From assembly GCA_964530825.1 (NCBI GenBank), contig CAZHCA010000020.1, positions 1 to 64,000 on the forward strand: a stretch of 64,000 nucleotides of DNA. The letters run 5' to 3'. Under the pieces are notes generated by a model, which saw only the letters and a list, made by a program, of their open reading frames with translations, was not told where the DNA came from and searched no databases. Positions within the stretch are counted from its first letter, which is position 1; every line of letters begins with the position of its first letter. Both the position numbers and the translations under genes were made by a program. The stretch comes from CAZHCA01 sp964530825 (GTDB lineage Bacteria; Bacteroidota; Bacteroidia; Chitinophagales; Saprospiraceae). Positions 9,353 through 18,993 of this stretch are shown here, one piece after another.

Positions 9353-10240
9353 ATGTCCTACCGAACAAAGCGCACCTTAAACCCAACCCGTAAAGCCTAT
9401 GCCGACAAGACGCAGGCCCAACTGCGCGATCTGTTCCGGGAGCGGCTCGAAAATGGTATCCACGGCCTCTGCTTCAGCGCTTACGAGGAGGGTCAGCAAC
9501 CCGGTTCTATCCTGTCGGAAGAACAGGTACGGCGTCGCATGGCAGTTATTGCCCCCCACATCCGTTGGGTCCGTTCCTTCTCCTGCATCGAAGGCAACGA
9601 ATGGATTCCCATGATTGCCCGCGAATTCGGCCTGAAAACACTGGTCGGCGCGTGGCTGGGAACCGACCCCGACCTGATCGAGCAGGAAATCGCCGGCCTG
9701 ATCCAACTGGCAACGAAAGGGTACGTCGACATTGCAGCCGTCGGGAATGAAGTATTATACCGTAACGACCTGACCGAAACAACTCTACTGCAATATATTC
9801 AACGCGTGCAAGAAGCGATACCCAATATTCCGGTCGGCTACGTTGATGCCTACTACGAATTTGAAGCCCATCCGCGCATCGCGGCTGTTTGCGACGTCAT
9901 CCTCGCCAACTGCTATCCCTACTGGGAGGGGTCGCATATCGATTATGCCCTGATCCACATCCAGCAGATGTACTACCAGGCCTTGGCGGCCGGTGCCGGA
10001 AAGCAGGTGATCATCACCGAAACCGGTTGGCCAAGCCAGGGCACTCCCCTAGGCGATGCGCAGCCCTCAGAAGAAAATTTCCTGCGGTACTTTATCGGGG
10101 CCCAAGCGTGGACTACCCAGCACGGTATTGATTTATTCTATTTTTCGTCCTTCGACGAATCCTGGAAAACCGGCAACGAGGGCGATGTAGGTGCCTACTG
10201 GGGGTTATGGGATACTGCGGAATCCCCTAAGTTTAGATAA
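9353..10240 (+). CDS. Cytoplasmic GH17 family protein, paralogue of the symporter-fused domain
   Basis: A 295-residue GH17 domain without signal peptide or membrane helix. It shows IRWVRSFSCIEGNEWIP near 70-86, VGNEVLYRN with acid/base Glu133, GYVDAYY near 162-168 and ITETGWPSQG with nucleophile Glu223. It aligns along its length with residues 510-780 of the preceding fusion protein (shared GLCFS-YEEGQ, SFDESWK and GDVGA-WG-WD blocks), so the two arose by duplication. It begins 2 nt after the fusion stop codon, implying translational coupling. A role in trimming or remodelling imported beta-1,3-oligosaccharides before phosphorolysis is inferred. Confidence 0.87.
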   Translation: MSYRTKRTLNPTRKAYADKTQAQLRDLFRERLENGIHGLCFSAYEEGQQPGSILSEEQVRRRMAVIAPHIRWVRSFSCIEGNEWIPMIAREFGLKTLVGAWLGTDPDLIEQEIAGLIQLATKGYVDIAAVGNEVLYRNDLTETTLLQYIQRVQEAIPNIPVGYVDAYYEFEAHPRIAAVCDVILANCYPYWEGSHIDYALIHIQQMYYQALAAGAGKQVIITETGWPSQGTPLGDAQPSEENFLRYFIGAQAWTTQHGIDLFYFSSFDESWKTGNEGDVGAYWGLWDTAESPKFR

Positions 10241-10274
10241 GTCCACGATCTCAGAATAGGAAAAGCCCCCTTAC

Positions 10275-11174
10275 ATGCAGACCATCTCCATATTACCGAT
10301 TCTATTCGGCCTTGTGGCCTTGCTTCCCAACCTGGTACGGGCCCAGGTAGAATCCGATACGACTCAGCTCTGGCGCATCGAACTCGTCAATGAAAACGAA
10401 TACATCGGTACCATCGTGAAAAAGGATGCGCAGACCATTGTTTTTGATAGCCGGGAATTGGGAACTATCAATGTTCAGGTGCGGGACATTAAGCGACTGG
10501 AAGCAATATCGGCGAATAGGATCGTCGAGGGCACCTATTGGTTCGAAAACCCGCAGTCGACCCGTTATTTTTGGGCACCAACTGGATTTGGGCTCCGGGA
10601 GGGAGAAGGGTACTACCAAAATGTCTGGATATTTTTCAATCAGATGAGCTACGGCCTCACCGACAACCTGTCAGTAGGAGTGGGTTTGGTTCCGCTATTT
10701 CTTTTTGGCGGCGCACCGACGCCGGTCTGGATCACCCCCAAGGTCTCTTTCCCTATTGCCGACCAGATTAATGTGGGGGCGGGCGCCCTGGTGGGCACCG
10801 TCTTGGGCGAAGATATCGGCGGCGCTTTCGGCATTGCTTACGGGGCCACTACGTTCGGTTCGAGAGACAAAAACTTTACGATCGGCTTGGGGTATGGCTT
10901 CGCCGACGGAGCATGGGCCAATGTGCCGACCATCAACCTAAGCGCGATGATCCGTACAGGCAAAAGAGGATATTTTATTACCGAAAACTACCTGATCGGG
11001 TCCGGCGAAGAAACCTTTGCACTCCTTTCCTTGGGCGGCCGAACGGTGGGCAAAAAGATCTCGGTCGATTACGGCGGCATCTTGCCCCTTCTTACTGATA
11101 GCGATTTCTTTTTTGCCATTCCTTGGCTGGGCATCTCCGTCCCTCTAGGCCGCGGAAAGAGCTACCGGGAATAA
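10275..11174 (+). CDS. Hypothetical exported protein, outer-membrane beta-barrel-like
   Basis: A 299-residue protein with a signal peptide ending near RAQVES. The first third after the signal is a small domain with VNENEYIGTIVKKDAQTI, which looks like a short beta-rich module. From about residue 110 it has many alternating Gly/aromatic beta strands (GLTDNLSVGVGLVPLF, INVGAGALVGTV, FTIGLGYGFADG) as expected of an outer-membrane barrel. I do not recognise a named family. It follows the GH17 gene by 34 nt on the same strand and may belong to the same transcript, but no function in glucan use is shown. Confidence 0.7.
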   Translation: MQTISILPILFGLVALLPNLVRAQVESDTTQLWRIELVNENEYIGTIVKKDAQTIVFDSRELGTINVQVRDIKRLEAISANRIVEGTYWFENPQSTRYFWAPTGFGLREGEGYYQNVWIFFNQMSYGLTDNLSVGVGLVPLFLFGGAPTPVWITPKVSFPIADQINVGAGALVGTVLGEDIGGAFGIAYGATTFGSRDKNFTIGLGYGFADGAWANVPTINLSAMIRTGKRGYFITENYLIGSGEETFALLSLGGRTVGKKISVDYGGILPLLTDSDFFFAIPWLGISVPLGRGKSYRE

Positions 11175-11262
11175 CCCAAACAATCAATACCCCTCCATTA
11201 AATGATAAGGATTCCCTACCTTTCTCCCAAATCCCGCAAAACACCTACTGAACCGTCAACGC

Positions 11263-12285
11263 ATGAAATACTACTTTCTTGTAATTATCTTAATTACACT
11301 GTATACTTGCAGCAAACCAGAATCCAAGTCAACCCAATCCATGGTATCGCCTTATCCCACGCTGGGCAGTATCGAACGCATCGACTCGGCCATCAATGCC
11401 GTCATTCCGCCCGACGCCCAGATTGAGCAGATTGCCGAAGGGCTCACCTGGTCGGAAGGCCCCCTCTGGATAGAGCAACACCAGATGTTGCTCTTTTCCG
11501 ATGTGGTTAAAAATAGAATATACCGTTGGACGGCAAACGAAGGCCTCGCCGTATATTTGGAACCTTCCGGTTTCACTGGCGATACCACCGACAGCCGGGA
11601 AAAAGGCAGTAACGGATTGATCCTAAACCCCGACGGGCAACTGGTTCTGTGCCAGCACGGCAACCGGCAAGTGGCCAGGATGGAGTCCAGCCTGGATGCC
11701 CCCCAACCCCAGTTCCAAACCGTTGTCGATAACTATCGGGGTAAGCGCTTCAACAGCCCCAATGATCTGATCTACGATTCGAAGGGCAACCTGTACTTTA
11801 CCGATCCGCCCTTCGGCCTGAGCGAAGCCATGATGGAGGATCCGAAGAAAGAACTGCCCTTTCAGGGCGTCTACCGGTACGACACCCAAGGTAAACTCAT
11901 TCTGCTGACTGCCTCTATGAGTCGCCCCAACGGCGTAGCCCTCTCCAAAGACGAAAAGACGCTCTACGTCGCCAATGCCGATCCGGAGCAGGCGGTTTGG
12001 TACGCCTTTGACATCGAGGGCGACACCCTGGTCAATGAACGCATCATCTACGATGCGACCGACCTGGTCGGTACGGCCTTGGGCCTACCCGACGGCGTAG
12101 ATGTAGACGATCGGGGCAACATCTTCACTGCTGGTCCCGGCGGCATCTGGATCTTTACCGAAGATTTTAAACTGCTCGGCAAAATCAAAACCAAATACTG
12201 GATGACCAACTGCGCCTTTGATACCGATTACGCCACCCTGTACATTACCGCCGATGATCATGTATTGCGGTTGCGGTTGAAGTAG
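11263..12285 (+). CDS. SMP-30/gluconolactonase/LRE family lipoprotein
   Basis: A 340-residue protein with a short signal and lipobox Cys16 (LYTC). The mature part is a six-bladed propeller of the SMP-30/gluconolactonase type: EGLTWSEGPLWI near residue 60, NSPNDLIYDSKGNLYFTDPPFGL near 163-186, SRPNGVALSKDEKTLYVANAD near 220, and LPDGVDVDDRGNIFTAG near 274. The Glu, Asn and Asp residues in these blocks are the usual divalent-metal ligands. Members hydrolyse sugar lactones or related esters; the substrate here is unknown. It lies 88 nt after the barrel-like gene and closes the plus-strand carbohydrate run. Confidence 0.83.
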   Translation: MKYYFLVIILITLYTCSKPESKSTQSMVSPYPTLGSIERIDSAINAVIPPDAQIEQIAEGLTWSEGPLWIEQHQMLLFSDVVKNRIYRWTANEGLAVYLEPSGFTGDTTDSREKGSNGLILNPDGQLVLCQHGNRQVARMESSLDAPQPQFQTVVDNYRGKRFNSPNDLIYDSKGNLYFTDPPFGLSEAMMEDPKKELPFQGVYRYDTQGKLILLTASMSRPNGVALSKDEKTLYVANADPEQAVWYAFDIEGDTLVNERIIYDATDLVGTALGLPDGVDVDDRGNIFTAGPGGIWIFTEDFKLLGKIKTKYWMTNCAFDTDYATLYITADDHVLRLRLK

Positions 12286-12356
12286 AGGCCCAACTGCAGG
12301 TGTATCCATTATAACCAGTTGTGAGAATTGTTTGCCTTTCTGAGCAGGCCTGGCTC

Positions 12357-12863
12357 TTATTCTATTGTCCCCAGCCCCATCCAATCGATCTCCAACCTGA
12401 ACGCCTCTGCTCTTTTGTTGGCGATCAAAAAGGCTACTTCGGCCAGGGTGTCACCAGCATAGTTGGGCAGGTCCAGCCGACGCCCCCGGAAATTGGCGTA
12501 CATACCGGCCATGGGCAGCTCGATGGTCTGCCAGTCTCCAGAGGTGGAAAACTCGTTGATGTAGTAAGCATAATCTTCCTGTCGGGCTTTGATGCGAAAT
12601 TTAAAGCGCTTGCCGTCGCCCCGCAGGTGCAATATAAATCGGTCGGCCGTAGTGATCGGGATAGGGTCTGCGAAACGGTAGCGCACACTGGTGAAGCCGC
12701 CATTGTTGTCGAGTGAGACTTCGCCGTGAAAAACAGCGTGGCCTGCTTCGTTGAGTGTAAACTGGCCGACCGAGCGGCCGCCCATCACGCTATCGTCCAC
12801 GACCTGCCAGCCGGTCAGGTCGCTGCCAGGGGTGAATTCAAAAAGTTTTTCTGCTGCGGACAT
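12357..12863 (-). CDS. CIA30 family protein
   Basis: A 168-residue protein of the complex I intermediate-associated protein 30 (CIA30) family, a galactose-binding-like jelly roll. Diagnostic blocks are WQVVDDSVMGGRSVG near residues 19-33, FHGEVSLDNNGGFTSVR near 45-61, and DWQTIELPM near 109. Bacterial members are common and of unknown function; a role in complex I assembly is known only for the eukaryotic homologues. No signal peptide is visible. It converges with the gluconolactonase gene, with 71 nt between the stops. Confidence 0.85.
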   Translation of the reverse strand: MSAAEKLFEFTPGSDLTGWQVVDDSVMGGRSVGQFTLNEAGHAVFHGEVSLDNNGGFTSVRYRFADPIPITTADRFILHLRGDGKRFKFRIKARQEDYAYYINEFSTSGDWQTIELPMAGMYANFRGRRLDLPNYAGDTLAEVAFLIANKRAEAFRLEIDWMGLGTIE

Positions 12864-13199
12864 GCTGTATGGTTTTTAGGGTAAATGCACTGAAATAGTT
12901 ACCCTACGTAATTTAATAAGCAATCCGTAGCAAAAAAACAGGTGCCAGAAAAGGAGATTTTTGTTACGGACGGATAAATGACAATGACTTACCGGTTCGC
13001 GCTAGAGCACACCTAAACATGCCCGTATTGTATCCTACCAATTTATGAACATCTCTCACTACACTATGTGGCCGATCGATGCGTACCTGAAGTGTTTAGC
13101 GGCGGTTTAATGGCCGTTGGTGGCCAAATGGTTGGAGACTGACTTAAAAAAACCTGCGGAAAAACCCTCAAGGCCTTGGTTTATGGGACCATTATTCCT

Positions 13200-13566
13200 C
13201 ATTAGCGTACATAGAAATTACAGAATTATTCGTAGTACTTGCCGCATTTAGTCTTTAAGCTGTAAGTAGCGCGTTTAAAATTTTACTGGTATCCTTCGCT
13301 ACTGCCGTTGCCTTTGACCCATTCGTAGGGATGCTAGCTTTCTCTACGCAGAAACTTTTTGTTGACGTACAGTTCCATAGATTTAATGTCCTTGGTACTT
13401 CTCAGTATCTACGCGTACACATAGATCATCGCCTTGGCTGTAGGTGGTATTATCCTTAGGATACTTAAACCAGGACTTGTTTTGCAGTCCTGCCGGTTGC
13501 CACCACCAGCGCATGGCGCATTGGCCTGACGACATCATCGATGTACCGATTTTCAGCTTTTTTAAT
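13200..13566 (-). pseudogene. Decayed fragment of an Ig-like/beta-sandwich repeat protein
   Basis: Three successive minus-strand frames give contiguous protein-like text broken by lesions. From about 13566 it reads IGTSMMSSGQCAMRWWWQP, then SYSQGDDLCVRVDTEKYQ-type sequence ending near 13396. After a frameshift it continues as DIKSMELYVNKKFLRRES, an in-frame TAG, and HPYEWVKGNGSSEGYQ. Further on come RATYSLKTKCGKYYE, a stop, and FCNFYVR near 13204. Pieces like MELYVNxxFxRRE-x-YPYEW recur in secreted Bacteroidota beta-sandwich proteins, from memory. No intact gene remains, and nothing was recognised in 12864-13199. Confidence 0.6.
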
Positions 13567-13705
13567 ACCTAATGGTGCATTTTTTCCTATTTTTAAAATA
13601 TTTCCCCAAAAAGCCAGTCCTTGGGCAACAATTCATCCGATCGAACCGGAACCCGTCAGTGAAAGTGCCCTGATACAGCTATTCATTCACAACGAACTAT
13701 ACATC

Positions 13706-16700
13706 ATGCGATTAACTTTCCTGATCCTATTACTTACCTCCTTGCTAGGAGGCAATTTGTGGGCACAAGAAGAAACCGACCCCACCGCTATTGACGAAGG
13801 CAAAATCTCTGCCTTCAAATTCCGCAACGTCGGCCCGGCCTTTACCTCGGGACGCATTGCCGACCTTGCCATCCACCCCGACGACGATAACGTCTGGTAC
13901 GTGGCGGTCGGATCGGGCGGCGTCTGGAAAACCACCAATGCTGGCACTACCTGGGAGCCTATCTTCGACAAATATGACTCCTACTCTACCGGCTGCATTA
14001 CCCTTGACCCGCAAAACCCAAACATCGTCTGGCTGGGTACGGGCGAAAACGTCGGCGGCCGCCATGTGGGCTACGGCGACGGTATTTACCGCAGCACCGA
14101 CGGGGGCGAATCCTGGACCAATATGGGCCTGGAAAAATCGGAGCACATCTCCAAGATTATCGTCCACCCCGAAAACTCCGATATCGTCTGGGTAGCCGCC
14201 CAGGGGCCATTATGGAATCAGGGAGGCGAGCGGGGGTTCTATATGACTACGGATGGGGGCACAACCTGGACCCGAACCCTGGGCGACGAGGAGTGGACCG
14301 GCGTGACCGATATCGCCGTCGATCCGCGCAACCCCGATCGCCTATATGCCGCTACCTGGCAGCGGCACCGTACCGTGGCAGCCTACATGGGCGGTGGTCC
14401 GGAGTCGGGCCTGCACCGATCTGAAGACGGCGGTAAGACCTGGACCAAGCTCGAAACCGGCCTACCCAGCGGCAATATGGGTAAAATCGGTCTAGCCATT
14501 TCGCCGCAACAACCCGATGTCCTCTACGCCGCCATTGAATTGAATCGCACCAAAGGTGGCGTTTGGCGCTCGACCGACCGGGGGGCTAGCTGGGAAAAAC
14601 AATCCGATGCCGTATCGGGCGGCACCGGCCCGCACTACTACCAGGAACTGTACGCCTGCCCACACCAGTTTGACCGCATCTACTTGATGGACGTGCGCAT
14701 CCAGGTTTCAGACGACGGAGGCAAAAACTTTCGTCGCCTAAATGAAAGCAACAAACACTCCGATAACCACGCCATGGCCTTCCGAGCCGATGACCCCGAC
14801 TATCTACTCATCGGCTCCGACGGCGGCCTATACGAAAGTTTCGACTTGGCTAAGACTTGGCGCTATTTCGATAACTTACCCGTGACGCAGTACTACAAGG
14901 TGGCAGTCGACGACCGCAAACCGTTCTACCATATCTTTGGTGGCACACAGGATAACGGTTCCCACGGTGGTCCGCACCGCACCGACAATGGGGTGGGCAT
15001 CACCAACGGCGACTGGTACAAAACCCTAGGCGCTGATGGCCACCAGTCGGCAACCGAGCCTGGCAATCCCAATATTGGCTACGCCGAAGGCCAACAAGGA
15101 TGGCTCCATCGCCTAGACCGCATCACTGGCGAGGCGGTATCAATCCAGCCGCAAGCTCGACCGGGTGAAGATCCCGAGCGCTTTAATTGGGATGCTCCCA
15201 TCCTGGTAAGCCCGCACGAGCCTAGCCGGATTTACTTCGCTTCCCAGCGCGTTTGGCGGTCCGACAACCGAGGCGATAGCTGGACACCCGTATCGAGCGA
15301 CCTCACTCGCGATGAGGAGCGCATCACCCAACCCATCATGGGTAAACAACAGAGCTGGGACTCACCTTGGGACATGAACGCCATGTCGAATTTCAACACC
15401 ATCACCTCCCTTTCTGAATCGCCCCTAGAGAAAGGACTGCTCTACGTCGGTACCGACGACGGCATCATTCAGGTGACGGAAGACGGGGGCGAAAACTGGC
15501 GTAAGATCGAAGTAAGTAAGCTCCCCGACTGCCCCGGGCGGGCCTTTGTCAACGACATCAAGGCCGACCTCTTCGATGCCAATACCGTATATGTGTGCCT
15601 TGACAATCACAAGGAGGGCGATTTCAAGCCCTATGTATACAAGTCGACCAACCGCGGCAAGAGCTGGAAAAGCATTGCCGGCAATCTCCCGGACCGCCAC
15701 CTGGTCTGGCGGCTAGTACAAGACCACGAGCAGCCGAACCTGATGTTCTTGGCTACCGAGTTCGGCATCTTTTGCACGCTTGACGGGGGCGAAAAATGGA
15801 TTAAAATGAAAAGTGGTATCCCAACCATTTCCTTCCGCGACCTGGTCATCCAGCGCGGACAAAATGATTTGGTCGGTGCGAGCTTCGGACGCGGCTTTTT
15901 CGTACTGGACGACTATGCCCCCCTTAGAGAAATGACTGAGGAAGTGATGGATAAAGATGCTGCGTTATTTACCGTGCGCCCAGCGCCCTGGTACAACCCG
16001 CGCATCTTAGTGGGTTCTCAAGGTAGTAATCGCTACGTAGCGCCCAATCCAGAATTTGGCGCCTTGTTTACTTACTATTTACAGGAAGGTCCCAAAACCG
16101 CGAAGGAACTACGCAAGGAAAAGGAAAAAGAGCTGGCTAAAGAGGGTAAAGATATTCCCTTTCCCGGCTGGGAAGCCTTGGACGAAGAGGAGCAAGAGCC
16201 CGAGCCTAAAATCTGGCTTACGGTACGCGATGCCGAAGGCCATATGGTCAATCGCATCACCAGCCCCACCTCCGCCGGCGTGCACCGCGTCAATTGGAAG
16301 CTGGACTACGCTCCTACCAGCCCCATCAAGCTGGAAGGCGAAGATCGGGGCCGTAGCGTAGGCATGGCCGTACCCGGCGAATACACGGTCGAATTGGCGA
16401 TCCAGAGGGGGGGCAAAATCAAAGCGCTTGCCGGTCCGGTCCCTTTCCAGGTCGAGCGACTGCGCAAGGGCGCCCTACCTGGTGCTAGCCCCGAAAAGAT
16501 ACTGGCCTTCCGCGCAGCCTTTAACGCTCTGCAGACTGACATCGCTGCCCTAGATTACACCATGGAACAGTCCCGCAATAAAATCGAAGCCATGGAAAAA
16601 GCCCTGGTACGAACAAGTACCCAAGGCATGCCGGCCATGATGGAGAAGCTGCATAGCTTGCGGGAAGAAATGGAAGCCATCGATTTAGCCATGAACGGCC

Positions 16701-16966
16701 CCGACTCGAAAGATGAAATTGGCGAGCCTAACGTCAAGAGCATGCGTTCGTATCTCTGGACGGCCGCCAGCGGTTTACGCACCACTTATGGCCCTACCGG
16801 CTTGCAGCAAGAATGCCTCAAGGCGGCCCAGACCTTGTTTGAACAGCATAAAGATGACATCCTGAATATTGCACAGGTGCGGCTGCCCGAGATGGAAAAG
16901 GCCCTGCGCGAAGCTGGGGCGCCATGGATCGAAGGCCAGCCACTGCCAATCGGATCGCAGGAGTAG
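13706..16966 (+). CDS. Exported BNR/sortilin-like (VPS10-type) repeat protein
   Basis: A 1086-residue protein. I chose ATG 13706 because it opens a signal peptide (MRLTFLILLLTSLLGGNLWAQ); upstream in-frame codons to 13541 look non-coding and overlap a gene fossil. The body carries many BNR/Asp-box motifs of the S-x-D-x-G-x-x-W type (STDGGESW, TTDGGTTW, SEDGGKTW, STDRGASW, TEDGGENW, STNRGKSW) forming two linked propellers, as in sortilin-like and plant-photosystem-assembly-like families. The C-terminal 250 residues add a beta domain and a helical segment rich in Glu/Lys. These proteins are often annotated as glycosyl hydrolases by resemblance to sialidases, but catalytic residues are not evident. 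Function unknown. Confidence 0.82.
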   Translation: MRLTFLILLLTSLLGGNLWAQEETDPTAIDEGKISAFKFRNVGPAFTSGRIADLAIHPDDDNVWYVAVGSGGVWKTTNAGTTWEPIFDKYDSYSTGCITLDPQNPNIVWLGTGENVGGRHVGYGDGIYRSTDGGESWTNMGLEKSEHISKIIVHPENSDIVWVAAQGPLWNQGGERGFYMTTDGGTTWTRTLGDEEWTGVTDIAVDPRNPDRLYAATWQRHRTVAAYMGGGPESGLHRSEDGGKTWTKLETGLPSGNMGKIGLAISPQQPDVLYAAIELNRTKGGVWRSTDRGASWEKQSDAVSGGTGPHYYQELYACPHQFDRIYLMDVRIQVSDDGGKNFRRLNESNKHSDNHAMAFRADDPDYLLIGSDGGLYESFDLAKTWRYFDNLPVTQYYKVAVDDRKPFYHIFGGTQDNGSHGGPHRTDNGVGITNGDWYKTLGADGHQSATEPGNPNIGYAEGQQGWLHRLDRITGEAVSIQPQARPGEDPERFNWDAPILVSPHEPSRIYFASQRVWRSDNRGDSWTPVSSDLTRDEERITQPIMGKQQSWDSPWDMNAMSNFNTITSLSESPLEKGLLYVGTDDGIIQVTEDGGENWRKIEVSKLPDCPGRAFVNDIKADLFDANTVYVCLDNHKEGDFKPYVYKSTNRGKSWKSIAGNLPDRHLVWRLVQDHEQPNLMFLATEFGIFCTLDGGEKWIKMKSGIPTISFRDLVIQRGQNDLVGASFGRGFFVLDDYAPLREMTEEVMDKDAALFTVRPAPWYNPRILVGSQGSNRYVAPNPEFGALFTYYLQEGPKTAKELRKEKEKELAKEGKDIPFPGWEALDEEEQEPEPKIWLTVRDAEGHMVNRITSPTSAGVHRVNWKLDYAPTSPIKLEGEDRGRSVGMAVPGEYTVELAIQRGGKIKALAGPVPFQVERLRKGALPGASPEKILAFRAAFNALQTDIAALDYTMEQSRNKIEAMEKALVRTSTQGMPAMMEKLHSLREEMEAIDLAMNGPDSKDEIGEPNVKSMRSYLWTAASGLRTTYGPTGLQQECLKAAQTLFEQHKDDILNIAQVRLPEMEKALREAGAPWIEGQPLPIGSQE

Positions 16967-17005
16967 ATAGATACCATCCCGGCACATATTACCTTGGATC
17001 AAATT

Positions 17006-17040
17006 AAGGCGAGTGTTGTAGTAGTTACAACGCTCGCCTT
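17006..17040. terminator. Bidirectional hairpin between convergent genes
   Basis: A 15-bp stem with one G-U pair (17006-17020 with 17026-17040) and a 5-nt loop lies between the convergent BNR-repeat and WD40 genes. The U-tracts are short on both strands, so it is a likely but imperfect terminator. Confidence 0.55.
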
Positions 17041-17182
17041 ATCCTTGGAAGTCCTCGACTCGCCATCGGTAGGGCTTGTAGAACGCGGCGCTACCGGTAC
17101 GATGGCATTAAAAAAGCCGCCCTGGACAGCGAACTGCCAGGACAGCCATGCGAGATGCATTACAATGTATGGAATAAAACTA

Positions 17183-18586
17183 CTACAAGGTAACCTTGAA
17201 CCGTTGATTGAGTCCTTTGAGGTACGCGTTCATCTGAGAGAGCATGAGCTGTCCTTTTTTGTACTCCACCTCGACATCGCGAAAATCAATCCGATCTTTG
17301 TTTTCCGCCACCAGCGGAGCATCCTCGGTAGGCACTTTAAGACGTAATGGACCCAAAATATTGGAGCGCAAACGGAAGTATTCCCCATCGGCGTTGTAAT
17401 CACCAATTTCAATATCGCCGTTCCAGGAAACATTGGTGCTGTAATAATTTACGAATCGATCGATAAGCTCATCGCGAATCTCCTCGCTAACTTTATCTTT
17501 GTTATTCATCCGTTTTTTGTAGTCCGAGTTTCGCTCGTATTCCCCCCGTACACTCCACTTTTTGATGGAGTCGGCTACCATCATCTGGAAACGCTCCTCC
17601 AGGCTGGGGATTTCCCATAAGCGAATCGTTCCGTCGCGGCTGGCGCTGGCTAAGATTGCTCCATCGGGACTAAATTTTACTTCCTCTACATCCGAACGAA
17701 AAATGTTGCCCGACACATCCATAATCATCCGCTGGGTGGACATATCCCAGAGCTTGACCTTGCGATCACCCCCTGAGGTAGCCAACAGCAATCCGTAAGG
17801 GTCGAAAGATACCGACCAGACATCGGTAACGTGGCCGGGCAATACGCCGATTTGCTCACCGGTTTCGACATCCCAGATACGCGCCCGGTTGTCCCAGGCG
17901 CCACTAGCCAACAGATTAGCAGCATGCGACCATTTAACATCCCAAATCTCATCCTGGTGACCTTTCAACTCATTTACCAAGCTACCATCTTCGATATTCC
18001 AAATACGTAGTTTATGATCGCCACAGCCCGTTACAATTTTTTCTCCATCGGGACTGAAGGCGACTGAAGTTACATTATCCTGGTGGCCACTTAAGGTTTG
18101 TAGGCGCAGGCCGGAGACAACGTCCCAAATGATGGCCGTTTGGTCCCAGCTGCCGCTGCATAGGTACTTGCCATCCGGGCTGAACTCCAGATCGCGAACA
18201 TAATCGCTATGGCCGTTGAGTTCCATTACTTTCTGACCCGAGATTAAGTCCCACAGAATAATCTTCTTGTCAACACCTCCCGATGCGAAGAGGCGACCGC
18301 CTGGCGAGCAGGCAACCGCCAGAATATCGTCCTCGTGCCCTTCGAGGGAATAAACCACCTCACCGGTCGGTACGTAGCGAACCTCAACAACACGGCTGGC
18401 CCCGCCAGAGACTAGATACCTGCCGTCTTTGGAATAGTCAATCGCGATCACGGCGCGATCGGTGACGTAGCTCTCCTTCAGGTTGCTTCTTTCATTGGAG
18501 AGGGATTGCTCTACCAAGGTACTGGACTGTGCCGGTAGAGTACTTGCAGAAAATGCTAAAATTAGCCCTAGTAGTAATCGTTTCAT
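17183..18586 (-). CDS. Exported WD40-repeat protein
   Basis: A 467-residue protein read from ATG 18586, which directly precedes a signal peptide (MKRLLLGLILAFSASTLPAQ); an ATG 21 nt further upstream is possible. Residues about 45-330 hold seven WD40 repeats with clear GH-x(n)-W/LWD ends (SLEGHEDDILAVACSPGG, ELNGHSDYVRDLEFSPDGK, TLSGHQDNVTSVAFSPDGE, ELKGHQDEIWDVKWS, VLPGHVTDVWSVSFD). The remaining C-terminal 140 residues are a separate domain with unknown function. Secreted WD40 proteins of this kind are protein-interaction scaffolds; no partner is suggested by the neighbours. A 451-nt AT-rich stretch follows upstream of the gene. Confidence 0.82.
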   Translation of the reverse strand: MKRLLLGLILAFSASTLPAQSSTLVEQSLSNERSNLKESYVTDRAVIAIDYSKDGRYLVSGGASRVVEVRYVPTGEVVYSLEGHEDDILAVACSPGGRLFASGGVDKKIILWDLISGQKVMELNGHSDYVRDLEFSPDGKYLCSGSWDQTAIIWDVVSGLRLQTLSGHQDNVTSVAFSPDGEKIVTGCGDHKLRIWNIEDGSLVNELKGHQDEIWDVKWSHAANLLASGAWDNRARIWDVETGEQIGVLPGHVTDVWSVSFDPYGLLLATSGGDRKVKLWDMSTQRMIMDVSGNIFRSDVEEVKFSPDGAILASASRDGTIRLWEIPSLEERFQMMVADSIKKWSVRGEYERNSDYKKRMNNKDKVSEEIRDELIDRFVNYYSTNVSWNGDIEIGDYNADGEYFRLRSNILGPLRLKVPTEDAPLVAENKDRIDFRDVEVEYKKGQLMLSQMNAYLKGLNQRFKVTL

Positions 18587-18993
18587 GTCTGAAAGTTTTT
18601 TAATCAAATGATGGAGATAGTTTTGTTCCCAAAACTGATATTAATTAATGCGCTAATGTTTTATTTCTAAAAAAGATTGCTTGCGCTTCCATGCAAAAAG
18701 AATTTAAATCGCTAAACTCAACTAATTAAATTTTAATTTAACACACAATTGAAAGTTCGAAATAGTAAGAGTTAAATGCCAAACCCAAACCGCTGGATCA
18801 TCTCCTTTTTTAAATAAAAGATAATCAAGTATTTACACGCAATCATTCAGCCTGGGTTTTCAGTTTTAGTAATTTTCTCTAAAAACCACATCAAAAAGCT
18901 ACACAAAAGTCGACATTAAAATAGATACAACTATTTTCGTATTCCAATTAGCCTATCTGCTCTGTATCTGTTCCATTGTTTTTTACACTGATT

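Noticed and set aside
13541..13705. N-terminal extension of the BNR-repeat protein to an upstream ATG
   Set aside because: The added 55 residues have no family resemblance, overlap a gene fossil on the other strand, and would bury a proper signal peptide that starts at 13706.
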